64,000 nucleotides of DNA from Bacillota bacterium (GTDB taxonomy: Bacteria; Bacillota; Clostridia; Lachnospirales; Lachnospiraceae): NCBI GenBank assembly GCA_023387655.1, contig JAEWHR010000019.1, positions 1 through 64,000 on the forward strand, given 5' to 3'. Each line of letters begins with the position of its first letter. Position 1 is the first letter of the stretch. The position numbers and the translations under genes are program-made. Under the pieces are notes generated by a model. The model was not told the DNA's origin, did no database searches, and saw only the letters and a program-made list of their open reading frames with translations. Below are positions 25,326 to 34,821 of this stretch, piece after piece.

Positions 25326-26546
25326 TTACATATAAGTACCTTTTGGTTGTATTAGTTTTGGATTATATCCTTTTTTCTCTAAGGCTTTGACAATCGCTTT
25401 CTTATGCTCATGACCAAAGGCTTCTAGCGTTATCACTAATTCAACAGCTGTATTACGATTAATACTAACAAACTGGTTATGCTCTAATCGAATAACATTT
25501 CCCTGTTCTTTTGCAATTACGGAAGCAACATTTACTAATTCACCTGGCTTGTCAGGCAATTGTACGGATACGGTAAATATTCTTCCTCTCTCTATCAATC
25601 CATGCTGTACGATGGAGGACATTGTAATCACATCCATATTACCGCCACTAAGGATAGAAACAATCTTTTTACCAGATACATCTAATTTCTTTAAAGCTGC
25701 CACAGTAAGTAAACCAGAATTTTCTACAATCATCTTATGGTTTTCAACCATATCAAGGAAACTTACAATTAACTCTTTATCTTCAACCGTTATAATGTCA
25801 TCTACATTGCTTTGTATGTATGGAAAGATTACATCACCAGGTGTTTTTACAGCAGTACCGTCTGCAATTGTATCAACCCCAGGTAAAGTTACAACGTGTC
25901 CAGCTTTTAAGGACTCTTGCATACAATTTGCACCACTTGGTTCAACACCAATTACTTTAATATTTGGGTTTAGTAGTTTTACTAACGTAGATACCCCAGC
26001 AAGCAAACCACCACCGCCTACTGGACATAAGATAATATCAACAGTTGGTAGCTCCTTGATAATTTCCATCGCGATGCTACCTTGTCCGGTTGCAACTATT
26101 TCATCATTAAAGGGATGTATAAACGTATATCCATGTTCCTTCGCTAAATCAAGCGCATGCTGACATGCCTCATCATACACATTACCATATAAAATAACTT
26201 CAGCTCCATAGCTCTTGGTACGATTTACTTTAATTAATGGCGTCGTTGTTGGCATTACAATCACAGCTTTAGCACCATAAATTTTAGCTGCATAAGCAAC
26301 TCCTTGCGCGTGGTTTCCAGCAGATGCAGTAATTAAACCTTTCTTTCTTTCTTCTTCGGATAATGTACTAATCTTGTAATATGCGCCTCTTACCTTATAA
26401 GCTCCGGTAAACTGCATGTTTTCCGGCTTTAGATACACCTTATTTCCTGTCATTTCTGAAAAATAATCACTGTACACAAGCTTTGTACGGTTGGTTACTT
26501 TTATGACTGCTTCACTGGCTTCTTCGAATTTTTCCAATGTCATCAT
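25326..26546 (-). CDS. ilvA: threonine ammonia-lyase (threonine dehydratase)
   Basis: 406 residues from the ATG at 26546, preceded by AGAAGGAGAACAAGCG; the frame runs 19 codons further up without a ribosome site. PLP-binding Lys in FTGAYKVRGAYYK (about 52), ASAGNHAQGVAYA (about 78-90), the phosphate loop CPVGGGGLLAGV (about 179-190), and an ACT-type regulatory domain (about 325-406, VSVQLPDKPGELVNVASVI). Converts threonine to 2-oxobutyrate and ammonia. One ACT domain and this length fit the short clostridial/TdcB-plus-ACT form rather than the long biosynthetic IlvA, so a catabolic role is possible. Confidence 0.9.
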   Translation of the reverse strand: MMTLEKFEEASEAVIKVTNRTKLVYSDYFSEMTGNKVYLKPENMQFTGAYKVRGAYYKISTLSEEERKKGLITASAGNHAQGVAYAAKIYGAKAVIVMPTTTPLIKVNRTKSYGAEVILYGNVYDEACQHALDLAKEHGYTFIHPFNDEIVATGQGSIAMEIIKELPTVDIILCPVGGGGLLAGVSTLVKLLNPNIKVIGVEPSGANCMQESLKAGHVVTLPGVDTIADGTAVKTPGDVIFPYIQSNVDDIITVEDKELIVSFLDMVENHKMIVENSGLLTVAALKKLDVSGKKIVSILSGGNMDVITMSSIVQHGLIERGRIFTVSVQLPDKPGELVNVASVIAKEQGNVIRLEHNQFVSINRNTAVELVITLEAFGHEHKKAIVKALEKKGYNPKLIQPKGTYM

Positions 26547-26647
26547 CGCTTGTTCTCCTTCTATACATATTCCTTGTCTAGTATTAATACTATTAATACG
26601 CACACTTACTACGTATCTATAGGCCTCATATTATGGGTACCTAGCTG

Positions 26648-26677
26648 AAACGACAACCCTTTATTAGGTTGTCGTTT
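26648..26677 (-). terminator. ftsY terminator
   Basis: AAACGACAACC / GGTTGTCGTTT, 11-bp stem with a short loop, 20 bp past the ftsY stop. Confidence 0.7.
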
Positions 26678-26696
26678 ACTATCATTACTCTTAAAC

Positions 26697-27629
26697 TTAT
26701 TTGTTGTCTACCGTAAATAAAGCTTTTACGAAATCATCCGGATTAAATTTCTGCAAGTCATCAATCTGCTCACCAACACCGATGTATTTCACCGGTATTT
26801 TTAATTCGGACTGAATTGCAATTGCAATACCACCTTTTGCTGTACCGTCTAACTTTGTAAGCACGATACCAGTAATGTCTGCAACTTCATTGAATTGCTT
26901 CGCTTGAGCTAAAGCATTCTGACCTGTAGTACCATCTAATACTACAAGAGTCTCACGAAATGCACCCGGATATTCTCTCTCAATTACACGATCAATCTTA
27001 CGAAGTTCTTCCATAAGGTTTTTCTTATTGTGTAAACGTCCTGCTGTATCGCAGATAAGGATATCTACATTACGAGACTTCGCTGCTGTTACAGCATCAT
27101 AGATTACAGCTGCTGGATCAGAGCCTTCCTTTTGCGCAATAATATCAACATGAGCTCTATTTGCCCATTCGGTTAATTGTTCTATTGCTGCAGCACGAAA
27201 TGTATCTGCTGCTGCAACCATAACCTTCTTTCCATCATCCTTTAATTGGCCAGCTAATTTTCCAACACTGGTTGTTTTACCAACTCCGTTGACACCAATT
27301 AACAATACAACTGACTTGCGATTTTCAAATTCATAAGCATTCTCTGGTAAGCTCATTTGTTCTCTCATACTTGCCATTAATAGCTCACGACATTCGCTTG
27401 GCTCTTTTATTTTATTTTCTTTCACCTTATTTTTAAGATTTTCAATAATAGCGGTTGTCGCATTAATCCCTAGATCAGCCATAATTAGTGTTTCTTCTAA
27501 CTCTTCATAAAAGTCATCATCAATATTTGATGAACCCGTGAAAATCGACTCTATGCTAGACATCACATTATTTCTGGTCTTCGCTAAACCAGAAGCCAAA
27601 CGACTGAAAAACCCTTTCTTTTCTCCCAA
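26697..27629 (-). CDS. ftsY: signal recognition particle receptor FtsY
   Basis: 310 residues if started at the TTG at 27629, which has GAGGTG six bases upstream; a GTG three codons earlier is the alternative. N-terminal four-helix N domain, then the GTPase G domain: G1 GVNGVGKTTSVGKLAG (about 111), DTFRAAAIEQL, G3 CDTAGR, G4 LTKLDGTAKGG (about 255) and the closing GVGEQIDDLQKF. It lacks the long acidic A domain, as usual in Firmicutes. Docks SRP-ribosome complexes at the membrane. Downstream of smc in the classic rnc-smc-ftsY order; ffh is not here. Confidence 0.95.
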   Translation of the reverse strand: MGEKKGFFSRLASGLAKTRNNVMSSIESIFTGSSNIDDDFYEELEETLIMADLGINATTAIIENLKNKVKENKIKEPSECRELLMASMREQMSLPENAYEFENRKSVVLLIGVNGVGKTTSVGKLAGQLKDDGKKVMVAAADTFRAAAIEQLTEWANRAHVDIIAQKEGSDPAAVIYDAVTAAKSRNVDILICDTAGRLHNKKNLMEELRKIDRVIEREYPGAFRETLVVLDGTTGQNALAQAKQFNEVADITGIVLTKLDGTAKGGIAIAIQSELKIPVKYIGVGEQIDDLQKFNPDDFVKALFTVDNK

Positions 27630-27823
27630 AGCATTCACCTCAAATCAACATTTCTTGCTGTAAATAAACCTATATTAGGATACTTTACAACAATTACGTA
27701 CTTTTTATGATATTTCTTTTTTTTAATTCTGTCAACAACAAAGTGGTTATGTCAACTTATCTCTTTACTTTATCCTCTCACTTTATCATTTACTATCGCT
27801 TAAACACACATCAGTATGAGACT

Positions 27824-27862
27824 AAAAGTTCTAAAGCTCCATTCTTTGGAGCTTTTGAACTT
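27824..27862 (-). terminator. smc terminator
   Basis: AGTTCTAAAGCTCC / GGAGCTTTTGAACT 14-bp stem with one mismatch and a 7-nt loop, 10 bp past the smc stop, followed on the minus strand by TTTAGTCTCA. It separates smc from ftsY, so ftsY may need its own promoter or read-through. Confidence 0.65.
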
Positions 27863-27871
27863 CTCCTCACA

Positions 27872-30800
27872 CTAATTATCTAAATTATCTTCAATAAGGC
27901 TCACACTTACTAAAGTAGAAACTCCTTTTTCCTGCATGGTGATACCATATAACACATCAGCTGCTGCCATCGTTCCTCTACGGTGTGTAATAATGATAAA
28001 CTGCGTATCTTTTGTTAGTTTATGAAGATAGTTCGCAAACCGTTTTACATTGGAATCATCAAGTGCAGCCTCAATCTCATCAAGTAAACAAAATGGTGAC
28101 GGTTTTAAGTTCTGAATTGCAAATAAAAGCGATATCGCAGTAAGTGCCTTTTCACCACCGGATAATTGCATCATATTCTGCAATTTCTTTCCCGGTGGTT
28201 GCGCTATGATACGGATACCGGCTTCTAAGATGTCCTCATCCTCCGTAAGCTCTAGAGTTCCTTTACCACCTCCAAAAAGTTCCTTAAATACAACATCAAA
28301 TTGTTCTTTAATATCAGTAAACTTTTCTTCAAACTGCCTTCTCATTTCTTCATCAAGCTCAGCAATAATACCCAAAAGTGTTTCTTCTGCTGCAATTAAG
28401 TCAGCTTTTTGCGTCGTTAAGAATTCATAACGCTCGGAAAGATTTTTATAATCTTCTATTGCATTGACGTTAACATCACCTAAAGCCTTAATACTATTTT
28501 TTAGTTCTGTAATTCCTTTTTTATTCGTAACAGGATTGCTTAGTTCTTCCTCTTGATACTCTACTGCAGTGCTAACCGTCAATTCATATTCTTCCCACAT
28601 ATAGCTAATTTGTGCATCTAAAACTTCGGATAATTTTTCCTTTTGGTTTTGAAGTCGAAAACTTTCTTTATCAAGGATACCAAGACGATTCTGAAGTTCT
28701 TCTCTAACCGTTACAAATTTCTTATGATTTTGGCTCATAAGCTCTTTGCGCTCACTAGACTTTGTAATCTGTTCTTCCAGTATGCGAAGTTCCATTATTT
28801 CTTCTTGTTTTCTCTGCAAGTTAGCTGAAATTTGAGCCTCACGCTGATTTTTTTGTTCCGAACTATTTTCTGCTTCTCTTCGTATCTCTTGTTCTTCTAA
28901 TTCAAGTGTTTCAATATCACGACGTACACGACGCATATTTTCCAACACATACTGTATACTTTGTTCAAGGCTTGAGGATTCTACTAAAATAGAAGATGCT
29001 TCCTCTTGAGAACTTTGTTTTGTCATGCGCTCTTTCACAAGGTTTAAATTGCATTCTTCGATTCGTCTCTCTTTTTCCTTGTTTGTATTATCATTCTCTA
29101 TCAAGGAATTCTTAAGATTTTCCATGTTAACCTTAAGTTCTTGATTCTGCTCTTCAATCAACTTAAGCTCATTCACAAATTCCAGGTAAGTATGGCTCAT
29201 ACCATCCATCTTCTCCTGCTCTTGTCGTTGATTCATTTTTGCAGTATTGGCTTCCACTGACAATTCAGACAATCTCTTTTGATTCGCCTCAATTGATTCT
29301 CTCATAGAAAAACGTTGTTCTTTGTATGATAAAATATCTTCATTCAATTTCGCAACTTCCTCTTTAAGAGTAAGTACATTTTCTTCCAACTCCTCAATTT
29401 CCCTACGACGGGATAATAAATTACTGGAGTTTTTATATGCTCCACCAGAGAGAGAGCCACCAGGATTTAACTGCTCTCCTTCAAGGGTTACGATTCGCAA
29501 ATTATACTTAAACTTTTTCGATAACGCTATCGCATTGTCAATATGATCAACAACATAAGTTCTTCCAAGCAAATATTTTAATAAATCATCAAATCTACTT
29601 TCTGCTTTTACCAAAGAATTAGCAAGTCCAATCACTCCTGGTTCTTTTAAAACTTGTTCGTTCGTAGAGATATTTCCTTGTATACTAGTTAATGGTAAGA
29701 AGGTTGCTCGTCCATGCTTTCCACGTTTCAAATACTCAATCAATTTTTTTGCAGTATTCTCATTATCGGTAACAATGTTTTGAATATTACCTCCAAGCGC
29801 TGTTTCAATTGCAGTTTCATAATTCTTGTCCACCTTAACAATATCAGCAACTACACCAACAATACCAGGGACTTGTTCCTTTTGCTCCATTATACGACGA
29901 ATACTGTTACCATATCCATCATATCGTTCTGTCATATTCTTAAGAGAATCAAGTTTTGCATTCATGGATAAATACGTTTGATTCTTTTGATTTGATGCTG
30001 TCACTCCTTGATCAATTTTACGTTGAAGCTCTTCGATTTGCTTGACTAAATTTTGATTTTCTGAAGTAATATCATCTATCTGTTCCATAATATGAGCAGC
30101 ATTTGATTTTAATTCCTCTAATCGGATACTTAACGTCGATTCCTCACTTTTTAGTTTTATAATCTTTTGGTTAATCTCCGCTTTTTTAATTGAGTTTTGC
30201 TCACTTATGGTTTCATAACGTTGAAGATTTGTCTTTATGTTTGAATTATCATTTAAGATTCGAAAGATTTCATTGTTACAAGATTCAATCTCTCTTGTGA
30301 ATTCTTGGATACGTTCCTCAATTTGCAGCATTGCTTCACTGCTTTTTGATTTTTTTTCTTCTAAGCCTCGTAACTTTTCATCGATTTCTAGTTTTTCTTT
30401 TCGGTATCCTTCTAATTCTTCCAGCTTTTTTTTCACATTTGCTTTTATAGAGTCAATTCGAGATTGAAATGAATTTTCATTCTGTGTTATAGAAGCAACC
30501 TGCTCTTTTAAAACTTTGATTTCTCCATCTGTTTTTTCAATGCTAAGTTGCAACTCATTTCTACTAGTTTTCGCTAGTTCCAACTCTTCTCCTAATTGTT
30601 CTAGCTCTTCTTCTAGTTTTTCATACTCTAACTTAATTTTTTCAAACTCAGTTTGGGTTTGGTTATAATCATCTGTCACAATCTGTGATCTATTCTCTAC
30701 CTCAATTTTTAACTGATTATTTTTCTCATACTCAATTAAAAACTGATTTACTTCTAACTTCTTTAGTTTCTCTTTCAACTGCAGATATTCTTTTGCTACT

Positions 30801-31429
30801 TCGGATTGCTTCCCAAGCGGTCCAATCTGCCTCTCAATTTCAGAAATAATATCAGAAACACGAGAAAGATTTAATCGTTCTGCTTCTAAATCACGTTCTG
30901 CTAATGCTTTTCTTTTTTTGAACTTTACAATACCTGCAGCTTCATCAAAGAGCTCTCTTCTCTCTTCAGGTTTTCCACTTAAAATCTTATCTATTTGACC
31001 CTGACCAATGATTGAATATCCCTCTTTACCAATACCGGTATCCATAAAAAGTTCTTGTATATCACGTAATCTGCAGTTTGTACCATTAATCATGTACTCA
31101 CTTTCTCCAGAACGATAAACACGTCTTGATACCGTTACCTCTTCATATTCAATCGGTAGTTTATGATCAGAATTATCAAGAGTAATTGCTACATAGGCAA
31201 AACCCAAAGATTTTCTCATCTGAGTTCCTGAAAAAATAACATCCTGCATGTTGGCACCACGAAGCTGTTTTGCACTTTGCTCTCCAAGAACCCACCGTAC
31301 CGCATCTGCAACATTACTTTTACCACTACCATTTGGTCCAACAATACCAGTAATACCATTCTTGAATTGAAATGTTATTTTATTTGCAAAGGATTTAAAA
31401 CCATGAACCTCAATACTTTTTAAATACAT
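27872..31429 (-). CDS. smc: chromosome segregation protein SMC
   Basis: 1185 residues from the ATG at 31429 (GAGGGAAACA upstream); an in-frame start 13 codons earlier is less likely. Head: FKSFANKITFQF, Walker A IVGPNGSGKSNVADA (about 30), Q-loop GTQMRKS. Long coiled coils flank a hinge at about 500-660 (YDGYGNSIRRIMEQ then GIVGVVADIVKV). C-terminal head: signature MMQLSGGEKALTAISLLFA and Walker B PFCLLDEIEAALDD. Condenses and segregates the chromosome together with ScpA/B, which are not in this window. Follows rnc, as in Bacillus. Confidence 0.97.
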   Translation of the reverse strand: MYLKSIEVHGFKSFANKITFQFKNGITGIVGPNGSGKSNVADAVRWVLGEQSAKQLRGANMQDVIFSGTQMRKSLGFAYVAITLDNSDHKLPIEYEEVTVSRRVYRSGESEYMINGTNCRLRDIQELFMDTGIGKEGYSIIGQGQIDKILSGKPEERRELFDEAAGIVKFKKRKALAERDLEAERLNLSRVSDIISEIERQIGPLGKQSEVAKEYLQLKEKLKKLEVNQFLIEYEKNNQLKIEVENRSQIVTDDYNQTQTEFEKIKLEYEKLEEELEQLGEELELAKTSRNELQLSIEKTDGEIKVLKEQVASITQNENSFQSRIDSIKANVKKKLEELEGYRKEKLEIDEKLRGLEEKKSKSSEAMLQIEERIQEFTREIESCNNEIFRILNDNSNIKTNLQRYETISEQNSIKKAEINQKIIKLKSEESTLSIRLEELKSNAAHIMEQIDDITSENQNLVKQIEELQRKIDQGVTASNQKNQTYLSMNAKLDSLKNMTERYDGYGNSIRRIMEQKEQVPGIVGVVADIVKVDKNYETAIETALGGNIQNIVTDNENTAKKLIEYLKRGKHGRATFLPLTSIQGNISTNEQVLKEPGVIGLANSLVKAESRFDDLLKYLLGRTYVVDHIDNAIALSKKFKYNLRIVTLEGEQLNPGGSLSGGAYKNSSNLLSRRREIEELEENVLTLKEEVAKLNEDILSYKEQRFSMRESIEANQKRLSELSVEANTAKMNQRQEQEKMDGMSHTYLEFVNELKLIEEQNQELKVNMENLKNSLIENDNTNKEKERRIEECNLNLVKERMTKQSSQEEASSILVESSSLEQSIQYVLENMRRVRRDIETLELEEQEIRREAENSSEQKNQREAQISANLQRKQEEIMELRILEEQITKSSERKELMSQNHKKFVTVREELQNRLGILDKESFRLQNQKEKLSEVLDAQISYMWEEYELTVSTAVEYQEEELSNPVTNKKGITELKNSIKALGDVNVNAIEDYKNLSERYEFLTTQKADLIAAEETLLGIIAELDEEMRRQFEEKFTDIKEQFDVVFKELFGGGKGTLELTEDEDILEAGIRIIAQPPGKKLQNMMQLSGGEKALTAISLLFAIQNLKPSPFCLLDEIEAALDDSNVKRFANYLHKLTKDTQFIIITHRRGTMAAADVLYGITMQEKGVSTLVSVSLIEDNLDN

Positions 31430-31527
31430 TGTTTCCCTCATTTCCGCACTTCTTTTTACGCATTCCAAGTTTGTGTTCGTAGCTTAGACATAAACTTGCC
31501 AAAGTGAAAGATATATCTATCACTTTT

Positions 31528-32232
31528 CTATTGTAATTTTCGCAATTGTAGAATAGAGCGATATGCTGCTTCCTGCTCCGCAGCTTTCTTCGTACGTCCG
31601 GTTCCGATTTCTAAACGTTCTTCATCCATCTTGGCCACTACAGTAAATTTCTTATTGTGATCCGGTCCGGTCTCTTGAAGTAATTCATAACTTAATTGTT
31701 TCTTATAATCACTTTGAACAATTTCTTGCAAGATAGTCTTGCTATCATAAAAGAGTTTCTTATGTTCGATATCAGCTAAAATAAAATTACTAATAAACTC
31801 TTTTGCATTAGCAAAACCACCATCCAAATAAATAGCACCAATAATTGCTTCCAGGGCATCAGAAAGTATAGAATCTCTGTCTCTACCTCCTGTAGCATCT
31901 TCCCCTTTTCCAAGAAAAACATAATCACCAAGCTTTAGTTCTCTTGCACATAAAGCAAGTGTTTGTTCACATACCATACTGGCACGTAATTTCGTTAAAT
32001 CTCCTTCTGGCATCTTGGAATGTTTTGCAAAAAGCCATTCACTTGTTGTTAATTCTAACACAGCGTCCCCTAAGAACTCCAAACGCTCATTATTTGCTAA
32101 TTTACTAAGCCTCTTCTCATTTGCAAACGAGCTATGAGTTAACGCTTGTCTTAATAGACCTGGTTGCTGAAACGTATATCCAATTTTTTGCTCAAACTCA
32201 GACAATAGCTTCTTTATCGATATTTCCGCCAT
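31528..32232 (-). CDS. rnc: ribonuclease III
   Basis: 234 residues, ATG after GAGGTAGGTGAAAT. Signature NERLEFLGDAVLEL (about 47-60) with the metal-binding acidic residues, a second acidic site in SDALEAIIGAIYLDGG (about 124-139), and a C-terminal double-stranded RNA-binding domain ending GTGRTKKAAEQEAAYRSIL. Cuts double-stranded rRNA precursors. About 60 bp upstream of smc, the conserved gene order. Confidence 0.95.
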   Translation of the reverse strand: MAEISIKKLLSEFEQKIGYTFQQPGLLRQALTHSSFANEKRLSKLANNERLEFLGDAVLELTTSEWLFAKHSKMPEGDLTKLRASMVCEQTLALCARELKLGDYVFLGKGEDATGGRDRDSILSDALEAIIGAIYLDGGFANAKEFISNFILADIEHKKLFYDSKTILQEIVQSDYKKQLSYELLQETGPDHNKKFTVVAKMDEERLEIGTGRTKKAAEQEAAYRSILQLRKLQ

Positions 32233-32338
32233 ATTTCACCTACCTCTTTCTAACTTATTATTATAACGTAAAATTAGTTTATAACATAGCTTATCTAGTT
32301 ATAAACTTATATTTTCAAGATTAATCAAGATTAAAAAA

Positions 32339-32372
32339 GGGTGTTGCCATCTGCACCGCTAAGGCAACACCC
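32339..32372 (-). terminator. plsX-acpP terminator
   Basis: Perfect 10-bp stem GGGTGTTGCC / GGCAACACCC followed on the minus strand by TTTTTTAATC, directly after the acpP stop. Confidence 0.88.
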
Positions 32373-32379
32373 GATCATA

Positions 32380-32610
32380 TTATTCCAATGCATTCTTGAT
32401 TTGTTCCACTGCATCCGCAACTGTTACAATATTCTCTGCCTCTTCGTTTGGAATCTCGATATCGAATTCTTCTTCGATTCCCATAATAATCTGGTAGATA
32501 TCCAAAGAATCTGCTCCTAAGTCATCAATGAATGTTGTCTCCATTGTGATTTCATCTGCTTCAATGTTTAATACTTCACCGATAATTTTCTGTAACTTTT
32601 CAAATTCCAT
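32380..32610 (-). CDS. acpP: acyl carrier protein
   Basis: 76 residues from the ATG at 32610 (AGAAAGGTGAACGTT upstream); a GTG three codons earlier is in frame but less well placed. Phosphopantetheine attachment Ser in DDLGADSLDIYQIIM (about 36) and acidic helix IEEEFDIEIPNEEAENI. Carries fatty-acid intermediates. Co-transcribed with plsX 27 bp upstream; fabD/fabG do not follow. Confidence 0.95.
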   Translation of the reverse strand: MEFEKLQKIIGEVLNIEADEITMETTFIDDLGADSLDIYQIIMGIEEEFDIEIPNEEAENIVTVADAVEQIKNALE

Positions 32611-32637
32611 AACGTTCACCTTTCTTACTTGCGATTT

Positions 32638-33648
32638 CTAATTTTCTTTTTGAATATTCTTTTTAATTTTACTATTGATATCATTCTCTTTAAATGATAT
32701 ACACTGAATGATAGAATTTTTAATTTCTACTGCATTCGAACTACCGTGGCTCTTCACCACAAGACCATTAAGACCAAGCATCGGAGCTCCACCGTGACTT
32801 GATAGGTCAAAATCCTTTAAGGTTCTTTTTAGTGCTGGCTTTACCAATGCAGCACCGATTGTACTAATCGTTGTGCTTGTAAGTCCGGCTTTGATTTTTT
32901 TAACCAATGCACTCGCTAAGCCTTCATATAGTTTTAATATAACATTACCTACAAAAGCTTCACACACGATAACATCTGCTGCACCATTTGGAATCTCTCG
33001 CGCTTCAATACTTCCGATAAAATTAATTTCATCGCAATCTTTTAGAAGCGGGAAGGTTTCTTTTACTAATTGATTACCCTTCTCTTCCTCTGCGCCGATA
33101 TTAACAATCGCAACCCTTGGATTCTTAATCCCTACAACGTGTTCCATGTAGATGGAACCCATCTTTGCGAATTGAACCAAATGAGATGCTCTAGCATCTA
33201 CATTTGCACCACAATCCACCAAAAGGGAAACCCCATTCATGGTTGGAAGTAATGGAGCCAATGGCGGGCGTTCAACACCCTTAATCCTTCCGGCAATCAA
33301 CTGCGCACCTACAAGCACTGCTCCTGTACTTCCTGCAGAAACAAAGGCATCTGCTTCTCCACTCTTTACAAGATTTAGCGCGACAACAATCGAAGAATCT
33401 TTTTTTCTACGGATAGCATTTACCGGTGCTTCTTCATTGGTAATCACCTCACTGGCTTCCACTACCTTAATACGATTTTGATCGTACGTATACTTCTTAA
33501 GTTCTTCTTGTACGGCGGTCAATTGACCCACTAAGTGTACTGTGATTTCAGGACATTCATTGACAGCTTCTACGGCGCCTTTGACAATCTCATATGGAGC
33601 ATTGTCACCGCCCATTGCATCTACCGCAACTCTAACTGTACTTTGCAT
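32638..33648 (-). CDS. plsX: phosphate acyltransferase PlsX
   Basis: 336 residues from the ATG at 33648 (AGGAAAGGAAAGATAGAA). Family signature RVAVDAMGGDNAPYEIVKG near the N-terminus, then SAGSTGAVLVGAQLIAGR (about 99) and VICEAFVGNVILKLYEG (about 226). Makes acyl-phosphate from acyl-ACP for phospholipid synthesis. Next to acpP, the usual pairing. The C-terminal about 30 residues are a variable basic tail. Confidence 0.95.
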   Translation of the reverse strand: MQSTVRVAVDAMGGDNAPYEIVKGAVEAVNECPEITVHLVGQLTAVQEELKKYTYDQNRIKVVEASEVITNEEAPVNAIRRKKDSSIVVALNLVKSGEADAFVSAGSTGAVLVGAQLIAGRIKGVERPPLAPLLPTMNGVSLLVDCGANVDARASHLVQFAKMGSIYMEHVVGIKNPRVAIVNIGAEEEKGNQLVKETFPLLKDCDEINFIGSIEAREIPNGAADVIVCEAFVGNVILKLYEGLASALVKKIKAGLTSTTISTIGAALVKPALKRTLKDFDLSSHGGAPMLGLNGLVVKSHGSSNAVEIKNSIIQCISFKENDINSKIKKNIQKEN

Positions 33649-33746
33649 TTCTATCTTTCCTTTCCTCATCATTACCTATGTATCAATATAACCGATTGCA
33701 TATAAAAAATCAACCACTATTTTTTATACAAAAGTAAGATAAAAAA

Positions 33747-33780
33747 GCTGTTATTCCGTAACGAATTACCGAATAACAGC
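33747..33780 (-). terminator. cheR terminator
   Basis: 15-bp stem GCTGTTATTC.GTAA / TTAC.GAATAACAGC with one mismatch and T6 on the minus strand, between cheR and plsX. Confidence 0.8.
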
Positions 33781-33843
33781 CGATGATTTTTTGTCGTATT
33801 TTAATGAATTTTCTAAGCTTACATTCAGGAGAGTCAATCCTAC

Positions 33844-34620
33844 TTAGTTTTTTAAATAGAAGAAGGACTTTAGAGTGCTATACCCTAGGTTCTGTGGTTG
33901 AATGATTTGCTCTGTACTTCCAACAAATAATATGCCATTCGGTTTTAATGCCTGGTTGAATTTCTTATAAATCACATCCTTTGCTTCTTCCGTAAAGTAG
34001 ATCAATACATTTCTACAAACTATCAAATCCATTCCACTTGGATACGGATCCTTAAGCAAATTATGATGTTGAAACTCTACACATGCTTTTATACTATCAG
34101 CAATCTGATATGTACTGGCATTCACAGCAGTAAAATACTTTGTTATAAACTCCTGTGGTAACCCTTTAAGACTTTTAATGTTATACAGACCCATCCTAGC
34201 TTTATCAAGTACTTGTTTATCAATATCTGTAGCAATAATCTTAATCTTTGATAATGGCATAAACTTTGATAGTAACATGACTAAGGAATACGGTTCATCT
34301 CCCGTGGAACATGCTGCACTCCAAATCTTTATATTTGGAGACTTTTGCAAAAGAGAAGGAAGAACTTCCTTCTCTAGCAATTGCCATTGTTCCGGATTAC
34401 GGTAGAACTCCGATACATTTATTGTAAGATAAGTAACAAACTCATCAAACATAACCTTGTTTTGCTTTAGCACACTGACATACTCTGCATAAGTGGTATA
34501 CTTATGTTTTGTTATTAAAGAGTCAATTCGTCTCTTCATCTGACGCTCTTTATATGAATTCAAATCAATCTTAGTCAACTCATAAACGTTTTTCTTAAAG
34601 ACTTCATAACTATCCGTCAT
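33844..34620 (-). CDS. cheR: CheR-type protein glutamate methyltransferase
   Basis: 258 residues from the ATG at 34620, with GAGAGGAAAA upstream. N-terminal helical CheR_N domain (about 1-60, YELTKIDLNSYKERQMKRRI), then the SAM-binding domain: FYRNPEQWQLLEKEVLP, IWSAACSTGDEPYSLVMLL (about 96-114), IIATDIDKQVLDKAR and CRNVLIYFTEEAKDVIY. Methylates glutamates of chemoreceptors. Apart from this gene no chemotaxis gene is in the window, so it may serve a distant cluster or a receptor-like system. Isolated gene with its own terminator. Confidence 0.88.
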   Translation of the reverse strand: MTDSYEVFKKNVYELTKIDLNSYKERQMKRRIDSLITKHKYTTYAEYVSVLKQNKVMFDEFVTYLTINVSEFYRNPEQWQLLEKEVLPSLLQKSPNIKIWSAACSTGDEPYSLVMLLSKFMPLSKIKIIATDIDKQVLDKARMGLYNIKSLKGLPQEFITKYFTAVNASTYQIADSIKACVEFQHHNLLKDPYPSGMDLIVCRNVLIYFTEEAKDVIYKKFNQALKPNGILFVGSTEQIIQPQNLGYSTLKSFFYLKN

Positions 34621-34821
34621 TTTTCCTCTCATTCTGTCACTTTTGTGACGTAAAAATCAGGAGGAATTTTTGCACGTCAGCATAAATTCCGGATTAAAAT
34701 AAATTAATATCTAAAGATTTAGATCTAAAAATATTTATCTATATCTCTATAGATCTTTAAGCTGAATATTATTATCTAATTATCTTATTAGAAATTACTT
34801 TTTCTTTTAATCCAAATCCTA

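Noticed and set aside
25549..26163. 204-codon plus-strand ORF
   Set aside because: Lies fully inside ilvA on the opposite strand; composition is that of a shadow frame and there is no ribosome site.
26547..26647. T-box or other riboswitch upstream of threonine ammonia-lyase
   Set aside because: The space upstream is only about 100 bp and its single hairpin is the ftsY terminator; no T-box motif seen.
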